A stretch of DNA of 64,000 nucleotides from Amarobacillus sp046328225. GTDB taxonomy: Bacteria > Chloroflexota > Dehalococcoidia > Tepidiformales > Tepidiformaceae. The notes beneath the pieces were generated by a model. That model was not told where the DNA came from. It was given only the letters and a program-made list of their open reading frames with translations, and did not search any database. Positions 48,406 through 57,496 of the stretch are shown in pieces. The stretch spans positions 1 to 64,000 of the forward strand of contig JAXLWZ010000015.1 in assembly GCA_046328225.1 (NCBI GenBank), written 5' to 3'. The stretch's first letter is position 1. Every line of letters begins with the position of its first letter. The position numbers and the translations under genes were made by a program.

Positions 48406-50466
48406 ATGAGCGCGGGAGCGGTTCGGCGGGCGGTCGTTTTCGTCGTTGCGTTGCTCGCGTGGGCCGTCCCCGAGGGTACCGTGCGCGTCGGCGCGACGCC
48501 GGGTCCGCCCGCGATCACGGCCATCGCCGCGGGGGCGACGCATACCTGCGCCATCGTGTCGGGCGGCGTTCGGTGCTGGGGCAGCAACGCCGATGGCGAG
48601 CTCGGCGACGGCACGAACATCGGCCGCCTTGCGCCCGTTCCCGTCGCCGGACTCGACTCCGGTGTGACCGCGATCGCGGCCGGCGACCGCTTCTCGTGCG
48701 CGCTGACCTCCGGCGCCGTGAAGTGCTGGGGCGCGAACGGCTACGGCCAGCTCGGTGACGGCACGACCACGCCGAGCAACGTCCCCGTCGCGGTCTCGGG
48801 CCTGTCGTCGGGGGTGACGGCGCTGTCGTCCGTGCACGCCTCCCACGCCTGCGCCGCGACCGCGAGCGGGGCCGTCTGCTGGGGCCGGAACGACGCCGGA
48901 CAGCTGGGCGATGGCACCACCACGGACCGCTCGATCCCCGTCACGGCGGCGGGCGTGGCCGGGGATGCGATCGCGCTGGCGGCGGGCGGACGGCACACCT
49001 GCGTGGTCAGCGCGGGCGGCGGCGTCTCCTGCTGGGGCTTCGGCGAGAACGGCGAGCTGGGCAATAATGCCAACGCGAGCTCGCCCGCACCGGTTCCGGC
49101 GACGGGTCTCAGCTCGGGCGTGGTCGCCATCGCCGCGGGGCACGACCACACCTGCGCGGTGACCGACGCGCAGGTCGTGCCCGGCTTCGAACGCGCGAAG
49201 TGCTGGGGCGACAACAGCCACGGCGAGGTCGGGATCTGGGTCGTGGGCGCCTACGTCAACGCGCCGGCGCAGGTATTGGGCCTGACGTCGGGGGTCACCG
49301 CCATCGCCGCCGGCGAGAACTTCTCGTGCGCGGTCATGTCGGGCGCGGCGAAGTGCTGGGGCGCGAACGCGAACCACCAGGTTGGCGACGGCACGACCGC
49401 GATTCGCCCCTACCCGGTGACGACGATCCTGTCCGGCGCCACGGCGGTTGGCGCGAACGGCTCCGGCTGCGCGCTCGCGACGGACGGCGGCGCCCGGTGC
49501 TGGGGTCCGAACGGCTCCGGGCAGCTCGGCGACGGCACCACCACCGAGGCGCCGACGCCGGTGCCGGTCGTGCTGACCACGTCGGCAACGAACCTCGCGT
49601 TCACATCGTCGCCCGGCGATGGATACGCCGCGGTTGCCTTCGCCACGCAGCCCGTTGTCGCCGTCCGCGACGCCAACGGCACGACCGTGACGAGCGACAA
49701 CACGACCGTGGTGACGCTCTCGCTGGAGAACGCGCGCGGTGCCGTCTTGAGCTGCACGGGCGGCCTTGCTCGAACCGTGGTCCAGGGGATGGCGGCTTTC
49801 GACGGCTGCCGCGTGGACCTCCCGAACAGCGGCTACACCCTCCGCGCGACGGCGAACCCGGCACTCTCGACGACGACTTCGGCGCCCTTCGCGGTGACAA
49901 ACGGCCCTCCGGCGACGGCCACGAACGTGACCGCGACGCCAATAGCCGGGCCGGGCGCCCACCTCACCTGGGGCGATGGCTCCCCGGGCGCGACGGTCGC
50001 GTTCGCGGTCTACCGCTGGAAATGGGGCGCGGGAAACCCGGTCGTGGTCGCGGGCGTGGTGCCCGCCTCGCGGCTCTTTTTCGATGACGCCGGGTTGGAG
50101 CCCTCGACGCTGTACTTCTACTGGGTGGTAGCGAGCAACCTCGCGGGCGGGACGTGGAGCGCGGCAGCGCAGGTCACGACCACCGGCGGACCACCGAACG
50201 CCCCCGCGAACCTGGCGGCCGTCGCGACCGGGCAGACGACGGTGCAGGTGACCTGGGCAGACGCGTCGTCGAACGAGCTCGGCTTCATCCTCTTCCGCTC
50301 AGACGGCGGTGCGTGGGAGGTCGTGGAGTGGCTGCCAGCCGGGACGGCGGCCTACCTCGACGGCGGCCGAAACCCGAACGCGTTCTACTTCTACTGGGTG
50401 TGGTCGTGGGGCTGGAACGGGTTCAGCGTGTCGCCGGACATCACGCTCGTGCTCACCTACGCGTAG
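48406..50466 (+). CDS. Exported RCC1-repeat protein with Big-like and FN3 domains (copy 2)
   Basis: 686 residues, the near-twin of the gene at 19143: the first 50 residues differ by only two substitutions (VPEGTVRVGATP against VPEGAVRVAATP), and similarity runs through all seven CWG.N..G.LGDGT propeller repeats, the Big-like domain (VAFATQPVVAVRDANGT), the two FN3-like domains and the FYFYWVWSWGWNG tail. Similarity extends upstream of the start as well (GGATGCCAGCGATCCTGCGG at 48374-48393). Signal peptide as in copy 1. The ATG at 48406 is preferred over the GTG at 48397. Function unknown, probably surface-exposed. Confidence 0.9.
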   Translation: MSAGAVRRAVVFVVALLAWAVPEGTVRVGATPGPPAITAIAAGATHTCAIVSGGVRCWGSNADGELGDGTNIGRLAPVPVAGLDSGVTAIAAGDRFSCALTSGAVKCWGANGYGQLGDGTTTPSNVPVAVSGLSSGVTALSSVHASHACAATASGAVCWGRNDAGQLGDGTTTDRSIPVTAAGVAGDAIALAAGGRHTCVVSAGGGVSCWGFGENGELGNNANASSPAPVPATGLSSGVVAIAAGHDHTCAVTDAQVVPGFERAKCWGDNSHGEVGIWVVGAYVNAPAQVLGLTSGVTAIAAGENFSCAVMSGAAKCWGANANHQVGDGTTAIRPYPVTTILSGATAVGANGSGCALATDGGARCWGPNGSGQLGDGTTTEAPTPVPVVLTTSATNLAFTSSPGDGYAAVAFATQPVVAVRDANGTTVTSDNTTVVTLSLENARGAVLSCTGGLARTVVQGMAAFDGCRVDLPNSGYTLRATANPALSTTTSAPFAVTNGPPATATNVTATPIAGPGAHLTWGDGSPGATVAFAVYRWKWGAGNPVVVAGVVPASRLFFDDAGLEPSTLYFYWVVASNLAGGTWSAAAQVTTTGGPPNAPANLAAVATGQTTVQVTWADASSNELGFILFRSDGGAWEVVEWLPAGTAAYLDGGRNPNAFYFYWVWSWGWNGFSVSPDITLVLTYA

Positions 50467-50552
50467 CTCTCCGCACGATGGCGCCCGCCGGATTGTGAAC
50501 GTTCCGACGCTGCTGCTTACATCGTGTGCGAGTGGGCTGCTAGGATGCCGCG

Positions 50553-52661
50553 ATGCTCGGGCGGACGTTGGTGGCGGCGGGCGTGATGGGCCTGCTGGCC
50601 GTGGCTTTGGGCGTGTCCGGCGTGGCCGGGGGCGGGAGCGAACTGCTCCAGAATGGCGGTTTCGAAGCGTGGGCCGGGGATGCGCCGGATGGGTGGAGCG
50701 TGTCCGCGGGGTCGTCGGTGGCGCGCGCGGGAGATGGTGCGAACGGCTCCGGTGCGCGGCTGTCGACCTCGTCCGGGCGAATCTCGCAGAACGTCCCGGC
50801 GGCGGCCTTCGTCCTCTATACAGCGAACGTCGATGTCCGCCGCGATGCCGATCTCGCGAGCAGCGTGACGTTGCGGCTGACGTTTCTGAGCGGCGGGCTC
50901 GCGGCGCTGGACGTTGCGCAGGTCGCGGTGCCGCAGGGCGCGGGCTGGACGCACGCGAGCGTGACGGCGACGGCGCCCGCGAACACGGCGTTCGTGACCT
51001 TCGCGGTGGAACTGACGGCTGCCGCGGGCGGCGCGATCACGGTCGACAACGCCTCGCTGATGGCGCAAACCCCGCAGCTCACACCAACACCGACGGAGAC
51101 CGCGACGCCGACTTCCACGGCGACGCCGACGCAAACACTGTCCGCCGGCGGTAGCTCGCCGACGGTATCCGTGGCGACGCCGACGAGGACGGCGACGGCC
51201 ACCCGCACACCCACCGCCACCCGCACCCCAACGCGCACGCCGACGGCGACCCGGCCCGCGACGCGGACGCCTGCGGCCGGCACGTCCACGGCGGCAGCCT
51301 CACCGGCAGCGATCGCGGACGACGGCGCGGGCGGGATGTTGGTGAACGGCGGCTTCGAGGCCGCGGACAGCGACGGCCGTCCCGCAGGCTGGCAGAAGGT
51401 CGGCGGAGACGTCTTCTTCGATGGTGCCGCGCATGCTGGTCGCGGCGCGGCCGGGCTCTCGTCCGCAACAGCGACTACGCGCTGGGTCCACCAGGTCGTG
51501 CCCGTCGACGGCGGCGGCTGGTATCGCGCGACGGCGTTCGCGCGCGTGGTCGACGGCGATGCCGAGGTGTTCCTGCGGTTGAGCTGGTACGCGAGCAGCG
51601 ATGGAAGCGGCGTCGCGCTTGCGCAGTCCGAGAGCGAAGCGTGGACGGTGGATACCTGGGAGCTGCTCGATACCGGTCCGGTGCAGGCGCCCGCCAATGC
51701 CCGCTCGGTGCGCTTCCGGCTGATGCTGCGGCCGCTCGCCGGGGAGGCGCGCGCGGCCTTCGACGACGCGGTCTTCGATGCGGTCGAGGAGCCTGCGTCG
51801 GTCACGAGCCCGACGGCAGCCGCGACCACCACCGTCACCGCATCGGCGACTCGCGGCTCCGCCAACCTTGCGGCGACGGCGACGCGAGCGGCTCCCACAC
51901 CGCGAACAGCGACGACGCCGGCGGCGGGCGCGTCAGCGCCGGGGCCTGGTGCTACGACGCTGCGGCTATCGGAAATCCTCGTCCAGCCGGGCGGCGACGG
52001 GCGCGACGTCGACTTCGAGTGGGTCGAGCTTGTGAACACCGGCACGGAGCCGGTCGACCTCGCGGACTGGCGTTTGGGCGACGCAGCCCAGATGGATAGC
52101 CTCCCGGCGGCAGTGATTCCCGCGGGAGGCTATGCCGTGGTCGCGGCGAAGATGGCGGTGCTGCCCGCGGGAACCATCGTCGTGCGCGTGACTGACGGCG
52201 CCATCGGGCGGGGCATCAACAACGGCGGCGACATCCTGCGGCTCGCCGCCCCCGATGGCCGCGAGGTCGACGCGATCTCCTTCGGCGACAACGACGACGC
52301 GTTCTCCCCGCCGCCACCGGCACCCGGTGAAGGCGAGACCCTCGGCCTGCGCGACCCGTCGTCCGAGCGCGGCCCCGACGCCTGGGCCATCACCCTCCGG
52401 CCAACCCCGGGCGCGCCGAACCTCTTCCCACCGACCCCGTCGCCAACGAAACGCAAGGGCGCCACTCCGGCACCGTCCCAGGACCGCGCCGCGATCGCGG
52501 GCAGCGCGATCCCCCTCGATCCGGCCAACGGCAATGGAGACCGCGCAGCCGTCGCCATCATCGCCGCAGTGGCCGCCGCCGCGGGCGCCATCACCTGGAA
52601 GCGCCACACCCTCGCCGCCCTCCTCCGCCGCGCCCCCACCCCACCGCCGCCGCAACCATGA
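50553..52661 (+). CDS. Exported protein with two carbohydrate-binding-like domains and a lamin-tail domain
   Basis: 702 residues. Signal peptide MGLLAVALGVSGVAGGGS. Two related beta-sandwich domains each begin LVNGGFEA/LLQNGGFEAW and contain DNASL/DDAVFD, the CenC-like carbohydrate-binding pattern. They are separated by a Thr/Pro-rich TATPT linker. A lamin-tail domain follows (LRLSEILVQPGGDGRDVDFEWVELVNTGTEPVDLADWRLGD). A C-terminal membrane helix (AAVAIIAAVAAAAGAITW) with a basic/Pro tail anchors it. TAGGAT lies 6 nt before the ATG with no Shine-Dalgarno sequence. Probably a membrane-anchored surface protein; function unknown. Confidence 0.85.
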   Translation: MLGRTLVAAGVMGLLAVALGVSGVAGGGSELLQNGGFEAWAGDAPDGWSVSAGSSVARAGDGANGSGARLSTSSGRISQNVPAAAFVLYTANVDVRRDADLASSVTLRLTFLSGGLAALDVAQVAVPQGAGWTHASVTATAPANTAFVTFAVELTAAAGGAITVDNASLMAQTPQLTPTPTETATPTSTATPTQTLSAGGSSPTVSVATPTRTATATRTPTATRTPTRTPTATRPATRTPAAGTSTAAASPAAIADDGAGGMLVNGGFEAADSDGRPAGWQKVGGDVFFDGAAHAGRGAAGLSSATATTRWVHQVVPVDGGGWYRATAFARVVDGDAEVFLRLSWYASSDGSGVALAQSESEAWTVDTWELLDTGPVQAPANARSVRFRLMLRPLAGEARAAFDDAVFDAVEEPASVTSPTAAATTTVTASATRGSANLAATATRAAPTPRTATTPAAGASAPGPGATTLRLSEILVQPGGDGRDVDFEWVELVNTGTEPVDLADWRLGDAAQMDSLPAAVIPAGGYAVVAAKMAVLPAGTIVVRVTDGAIGRGINNGGDILRLAAPDGREVDAISFGDNDDAFSPPPPAPGEGETLGLRDPSSERGPDAWAITLRPTPGAPNLFPPTPSPTKRKGATPAPSQDRAAIAGSAIPLDPANGNGDRAAVAIIAAVAAAAGAITWKRHTLAALLRRAPTPPPPQP

Positions 52662-52959
52662 CGCGCGGGCGGCGACGGCCACCCCGGGCGCGATACTCGC
52701 CGGCCACGTTGGTCGCGGAGAGCGCTCTGGAGCAGGGGGCCTCGAGATCCCCGGCCTACATTGGTACGAATCTGCCCACGAATCGCGCCTGATTCCCTAC
52801 GCTTCCGCACGGCCGCCGAAACGGCATCGCCAGACCCTCTCGCCCGGGCGCTGATTCGTCTCGCGCCCCCAGGACTGCCGTACGCGGGTTGGCAGCGTAC
52901 CGCGGGGCTCAGGCCCCGCCGAGCTTCACTCGTTCGTGCGGCCCGCAAGGAGCGGACTG
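52662..52959. other. Intergenic region, 298 bp, with hairpin before the kelch gene
   Basis: No gene seen. A perfect 7-bp hairpin GCGGGGC-TCAG-GCCCCGC lies at 52902-52919, 28 nt before the ribosome-binding site of the next gene. It could end the lamin-tail transcript or structure the kelch leader. Base composition dips slightly compared with flanking genes. Confidence 0.5.
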
Positions 52960-55900
52960 ATGAGATTCTCCTTCCCCAAGTCCCAATCTGCGACGCCGGC
53001 CCGCCGCACAAGGCCTGGAAGGCCGCTCCGGGCACTTCTGGTGATGATGGCGGTCGTGATGGTTGCGACGGCGCCCGCGGTGGCACTCGCGGCAAACGCG
53101 GCGTATGGCCGCGGCGGGTTTGCCAGCGTTCAGTCCCCGTCGGCAGCGTCATCCGACACCTCGTCCGATTCGTGGCAGAGGCTCCCGGGACAACTCCCGG
53201 CCGGGGGATCGTACGCGCGAGCGACGCTGCTGCCCGATGGCAGGATCCTCTACTACGCGGGTGTCGATTTCAGCGGAAACGTCAGTGCAGCGGGTTACCT
53301 GTACTCACCGGATTCCGATACCTGGAGCAGCGCCCCGCCGCTCACCATCGCTCGAGCGCAAACGACCATGTCGGTACTCCCGGACGGACGGGTATTGATT
53401 GCCGGGGGCTTCCCCAACGGCGTCAATTCCGACATCTACAGTCCGGCCACGAACACGCTCACGCCTACCGGGTACTTGCAGATGCACCACACGCGACACG
53501 GGGCAGCGGTGCTCGACGACGGTCGCGTCTTGGTCGCCGGCGGGTACCAGGGCTGCATGACATCCGCAGCGGAGGTCTTCAACCCATCGACCGCAACGTG
53601 GTCCTACACGAACGGCATGATCACCGCGCGAGCCGACTTCACGCTGGTGAAGCTCGCAGACGGCCGGGTACTCGCGGCCGGCGGTGACAACGACTGCGCC
53701 GCTCCTCGGAAGACGCGGAACGCCGAGGTGTATAACCCGGCGACATCGACCTGGACCGCGGTCGCGCCGATGAACATCCCGCGAGCGCACTACGCGGCCG
53801 CGCTCATGCCGGACGGCCGCGTCCTCTTTGTCAGCGGGGACAACGATGCCGGGATGACGGCGTCCGCGGAGATCTATGACCCGGTCGCGAATACATGGAC
53901 GCTCACGCCAGAGCTGCACCGTCCGCGGTTCTTCTCCATCGGCGAGGGAATCCTGGCGCTTCCGGACGGCAGGATGCTCGTGGCCGGGTCCGATGCATTC
54001 GACACCCCGGTGACGTCCAGCGAGACGTACGATCCGGCGACAAATACCTGGTCGGCGCCCCTGCCGATGAGCGATTCCCATTGCCATGGCGCGCTCACGC
54101 GTCTCGCCAGCGGGGAGCCGGTGCTTATCGGCGGTGCCCATTGCCGGGACAACTCCGTCCAGGTCTTGTCCGCCGAGTTCCTCTCGATCCACGTGGATAC
54201 CACACCGCCTGTCCTCGCTGCTTCCGCCACCCAGGCCGATGGCAGCGCATACGCCTTCGGCACCTGGGCACGGCGGGCCGTCACCGTGCACTTCACCTGC
54301 ACCGATGAGCCTGGCGGCTCGGGTGTCGCCTCGGTCTCGGGGGATGTGACCGTCTCCAGCGAGGGGATTACGGTCGTATACGGGACCTGCTTCGACGCCG
54401 CTGGCCACGGCGTCGCCAGTTCGGACACCGTGCAGGTGGACTTCACCGCTCCGTCATTCGGCTCCCTGGCGCAGTACGCGGTGCCGGTTCCCGCCCGCGA
54501 GCCCTGGTGGGACACGGCCATCGACATCAGCGCCGGGAGCACCCTCTCGGTCACGGCTTCGGGCCTGATCTACAACTCGGGTTCGGGCGTAGGGGTTGAC
54601 CCGAGCGGCCGCACGTCCCCGAACCAGGTGCCGGGCACGCAGTGCGGCGGCTTCCTCGTTCCAGATGCTGGATGCTGGTCGCTCGTGGGGCGGATTGGCC
54701 AGGGGCCTGCCTTCCCGGTGGGCATGCACACGACCATCACCGCCGCCGCGGCCGGGCGCCTGTACCTCAGCGTTAATGACGACTACTTCGGGGACAACTC
54801 AGGGGCGTGGCAGGCCACGATCTCGGTGACGACCGCCGGGATCCGATACCTGCGAGCGGATGGGACGACATACACTCCAGGAACGTCAACGAGCCAGCCC
54901 GTGACCGTCCTCTTCCAATGCTCCGACACTCTCTCCGGCGTAGCGTCCTGCCCCGCCGGCATGACCTTCGGCGCGGACGGGTCGTACTCCGGAACGGTGA
55001 CCGCAACGGACCGGGCTGGTAACGCTACCTCTCTTTCGTATGGGCCCGTACTGATCGACAACACGGGCGCCGACATCACCCTTCACCTGGTCGACCACGC
55101 GGGCGTGGGCATCGCGGGCGGAACGGCGTCGGCGTACTACGGTGGGGCCTGGCATGCCATCCCCGGGGTGAGCGGGCCGGACGGGCGCCTGCCTGCCACC
55201 GGTGTGCCGCGAAATGCCGGCCTCGCCATCGCGATGACGCTGAACGGATCGAGGCAGCAGCTGAACCTGGGACAGCTGACCTCGTCGAACTTCACGTTCC
55301 AAACCGTCGCCGTCGCAGTTCGCCTCCAGGACCATGCGGGCGCGCCTCTCAACACCGGCAGTGCGTCGTACTACGCGGGCAGCTGGCGAGCTATCGGCGC
55401 CACGACGGGGGGCATTGCCATGGTGGAATTGCTGCCTGGCAGCTACAGCTTCGCGATGGTGTACAACGGCACCCGCCAGCAACTCGATGGGCAGGACATC
55501 GCGGCCAATCCGACCGTAACCTTCGCGACGCGCCTGATCACGATCGAGCTGCGCAATCACTCCGGCGACTTGATCGATACCGGTACGCCCTCGTACTACG
55601 CGGGCTCGTGGCGCACGCTGCCCGTCACAGACGGCGGCCGAACCAGTGTCGAAATGCTGCCCGGCAGCTACAGCTTCGCCATGGTCTACAACGGCACCCG
55701 TCTCCAATTGAACGCCATGGACATCGCGGCCAACCCCACGGTCACGTTCCAGACGGTGCTCGTCACGGTTGAGCTGCGGGACCAGGCCGGGAACCTGGTC
55801 GCTGGTACCGGGGCACCTTCGTATTACGCAGGAAGTTGGCGTCCTATCAGCGACACCGTCGGTGGCCTCAGTGCCGTCGAGATGCTGCCGGGTACGTACA

Positions 55901-56154
55901 GCTTCGCGATGGTGTACCTCGGCACCCGGCAGCAGGCCGATGCGCGCACGATTGCCCCGAATTCGGTTGTGATCTTCTCCACGAGCCGGGTCCATTCGAC
56001 CAGCAACACGGCGACCGCCTACTACGCAGGTGGCGCCTGGCGGCCCTTCACCCAGGACATGCAGCTCCTGCCCGGGACCTACACGTTCCGCTTCGCGAGT
56101 GGGCCAAACCGCTCGTTCACGCTCACAGGAGGGACGGTCACCACGATCGACTGA
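52960..56154 (+). CDS. Exported kelch-repeat protein with LecA-like domain and tandem C-terminal repeats
   Basis: 1064 residues. Signal helix LLVMMAVVMVATAPAVALAA. About seven kelch blades follow, each with L.DGRVL.AGG and Y.P.T.TW (residues about 75-400), then an Ig-like domain (TTPPVLAASATQADGS). A PA-IL/LecA-like galactose-binding domain follows (SVTASGLIYNSGSGVGVDPSGR ... GRLYLSVNDDYFGDNSGAW), then a second Ig-like domain. The C-terminus carries four to five tandem repeats of about 75 residues with SYYAGSWR and LLPGSYSFAMVYNGTR. The ATG at 52960 follows AAGGAG by 7 nt. Codon use is less C-biased at third positions than the housekeeping genes, which suggests separate history. Confidence 0.87.
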   Translation: MRFSFPKSQSATPARRTRPGRPLRALLVMMAVVMVATAPAVALAANAAYGRGGFASVQSPSAASSDTSSDSWQRLPGQLPAGGSYARATLLPDGRILYYAGVDFSGNVSAAGYLYSPDSDTWSSAPPLTIARAQTTMSVLPDGRVLIAGGFPNGVNSDIYSPATNTLTPTGYLQMHHTRHGAAVLDDGRVLVAGGYQGCMTSAAEVFNPSTATWSYTNGMITARADFTLVKLADGRVLAAGGDNDCAAPRKTRNAEVYNPATSTWTAVAPMNIPRAHYAAALMPDGRVLFVSGDNDAGMTASAEIYDPVANTWTLTPELHRPRFFSIGEGILALPDGRMLVAGSDAFDTPVTSSETYDPATNTWSAPLPMSDSHCHGALTRLASGEPVLIGGAHCRDNSVQVLSAEFLSIHVDTTPPVLAASATQADGSAYAFGTWARRAVTVHFTCTDEPGGSGVASVSGDVTVSSEGITVVYGTCFDAAGHGVASSDTVQVDFTAPSFGSLAQYAVPVPAREPWWDTAIDISAGSTLSVTASGLIYNSGSGVGVDPSGRTSPNQVPGTQCGGFLVPDAGCWSLVGRIGQGPAFPVGMHTTITAAAAGRLYLSVNDDYFGDNSGAWQATISVTTAGIRYLRADGTTYTPGTSTSQPVTVLFQCSDTLSGVASCPAGMTFGADGSYSGTVTATDRAGNATSLSYGPVLIDNTGADITLHLVDHAGVGIAGGTASAYYGGAWHAIPGVSGPDGRLPATGVPRNAGLAIAMTLNGSRQQLNLGQLTSSNFTFQTVAVAVRLQDHAGAPLNTGSASYYAGSWRAIGATTGGIAMVELLPGSYSFAMVYNGTRQQLDGQDIAANPTVTFATRLITIELRNHSGDLIDTGTPSYYAGSWRTLPVTDGGRTSVEMLPGSYSFAMVYNGTRLQLNAMDIAANPTVTFQTVLVTVELRDQAGNLVAGTGAPSYYAGSWRPISDTVGGLSAVEMLPGTYSFAMVYLGTRQQADARTIAPNSVVIFSTSRVHSTSNTATAYYAGGAWRPFTQDMQLLPGTYTFRFASGPNRSFTLTGGTVTTID

Positions 56155-56178
56155 CCGTCCACGCCCCCCGGAAACCAC

Positions 56179-56207
56179 GGAAGGCGACGGGTGACCCGTC
56201 GCCTTCC
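56179..56207. terminator. Intrinsic terminator between the kelch gene and tRNA-Phe
   Basis: A 13-bp perfect stem GGAAGGCGACGGG / CCCGTCGCCTTCC with loop TGA, between the plus-strand kelch gene and the convergent tRNA-Phe. Confidence 0.85.
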
Positions 56208-56222
56208 TGCGTATCTATAAGG

Positions 56223-56298
56223 TGGTGCCGAAGCCCAGACTTGAACTGGGGACACCCGCATTTTCAGTGCGGTGCTCTACCAACTGAGCTACCTCGGC
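56223..56298 (-). tRNA. tRNA-Phe (anticodon GAA)
   Basis: Acceptor GCCGAGG pairs with CTTCGGC, then A and an encoded CCA. D-arm TAGCTCAGTTGGTAGAG; anticodon stem CCGCA/TGCGG with loop CTGAAAA containing GAA; T-loop GTTCAAG. 76 nt including CCA. Confidence 0.97.
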
Positions 56299-56353
56299 GG
56301 CCGCGTTCTATCGTACCCCGGGCGGGGAACGGGTCAACCGCGAGGGCGGCGCG

Positions 56354-56359
56354 TATAGT
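56354..56359 (+). promoter_or_regulatory. -10 box for a leaderless epoxide hydrolase transcript
   Basis: TATAGT lies 7 nt before the ATG at 56367, with no Shine-Dalgarno sequence in between. Initiation about 7 nt downstream of a -10 box would fall on the start codon itself. Confidence 0.6.
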
Positions 56360-56366
56360 GCCGCGC

Positions 56367-57494
56367 ATGCCTCCTCGTCCCTATTCGATCCACGTCCCCG
56401 ATGCCGTCCTCGAAGACCTCCGCGAGCGTCTCGCGCGCACCCGCTGGCCCGATGCCATCCCCGGCACGGGCTGGGAGTACGGCGCCGATGTCGACTACGT
56501 GCGCGAGTTGTGTGAGTACTGGCGCACCGGCTACGACTGGCGGGCGCGCGAGGCCGAGCTCAACCAGTACCCGGGCTTCCTCTGCGAAGTCGATGGCGTC
56601 GACATCCACTTCTGGCACGTTCGCGGCAAGGGCCCGAACCCGATGCCGCTGCTGCTGGTGCACGGCTGGCCGGGCAGCATCTTCGAATTCCACCACCTCA
56701 TCGACGCTCTCACCGACCCGGCGGCGCACGGCGGCGACCCGGCGGATAGCTTCGATGTCGTGATCCCGGCGCTCCCGGGGTACGGCTTCGGCGGGCAGAC
56801 AAAGGAGCGCGGCTGGGGCCCGACGCGCACCGCCGCCGCCTTCGACCACCTGATGACGAAGGAACTCGGCTACGCGCGGTATGCCACGCAGGGTGGCGAC
56901 TGGGGCGGCATCATCACGGCGCGCATGGGCGGCGCGCACGGCGAGAACATCATCGGCTGCCACCTGAACTTCGTGATCGCCTTTCCGCCGGCGAACCCCA
57001 CGCCGGAAGACCAGCCGGTGGCGGAGTTCCGCGCGAAGTTCCAGGCCGAAGAGACCGCGTACAGCCAGCTTCACGGGACGAAGCCCATGTCGCTCGCGAT
57101 CGCGCAGGCCGATTCCCCGGCGGGGATGGCGGCCTGGATCGTCGAGAAGTTCCGAACCTGGAGCGACTGCGACGGCGACATCGAGTCCGTCTACACCAAG
57201 GACCAGCTGCTCACGAACATCATGTTCTACTGGGCGCCGAACTCGTCCGCGGGCGCATCGCGCATGTACTTCGAGGCGCGGCGCGACCCGGCGGCGATGA
57301 TGGCGAAGGTCGAGGTGCCTGTCGGCGTCGCGATGTTCCCGAAGGAGATCTATCGCGCGCGCCCGAGCTGGGTCGAAGGGCGCTTCAACGTCCAGCGCTG
57401 GACCGACTTCGAGCGCGGCGGCCACTTCGCCGCCATGGAGCAGCCGGCGGCCCTGCTGGAAGACGTGCGCGCGTTCTTCCGTACGCTCCGGTAA
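56367..57494 (+). CDS. Epoxide hydrolase-type alpha/beta hydrolase
   Basis: 375 residues. The N-terminal EHN lid segment (PYSIHVPDAVLEDLRERLARTRWPDAIPGTGWEYGADVDYVRELCEYWRTGYDW) precedes the alpha/beta fold. Catalytic features: HGWPGS oxyanion motif at 99-104, nucleophile Asp178 in GGDWGG, Tyr-containing cap helices, and the His of ERGGHFAAMEQP near the C-terminus. Members hydrolyse epoxides, including juvenile hormone-like and fatty epoxides. Convergent with the SDR gene. Preceded by TATAGT and no Shine-Dalgarno site. Confidence 0.92.
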   Translation: MPPRPYSIHVPDAVLEDLRERLARTRWPDAIPGTGWEYGADVDYVRELCEYWRTGYDWRAREAELNQYPGFLCEVDGVDIHFWHVRGKGPNPMPLLLVHGWPGSIFEFHHLIDALTDPAAHGGDPADSFDVVIPALPGYGFGGQTKERGWGPTRTAAAFDHLMTKELGYARYATQGGDWGGIITARMGGAHGENIIGCHLNFVIAFPPANPTPEDQPVAEFRAKFQAEETAYSQLHGTKPMSLAIAQADSPAGMAAWIVEKFRTWSDCDGDIESVYTKDQLLTNIMFYWAPNSSAGASRMYFEARRDPAAMMAKVEVPVGVAMFPKEIYRARPSWVEGRFNVQRWTDFERGGHFAAMEQPAALLEDVRAFFRTLR

Positions 57495-57496
57495 GG

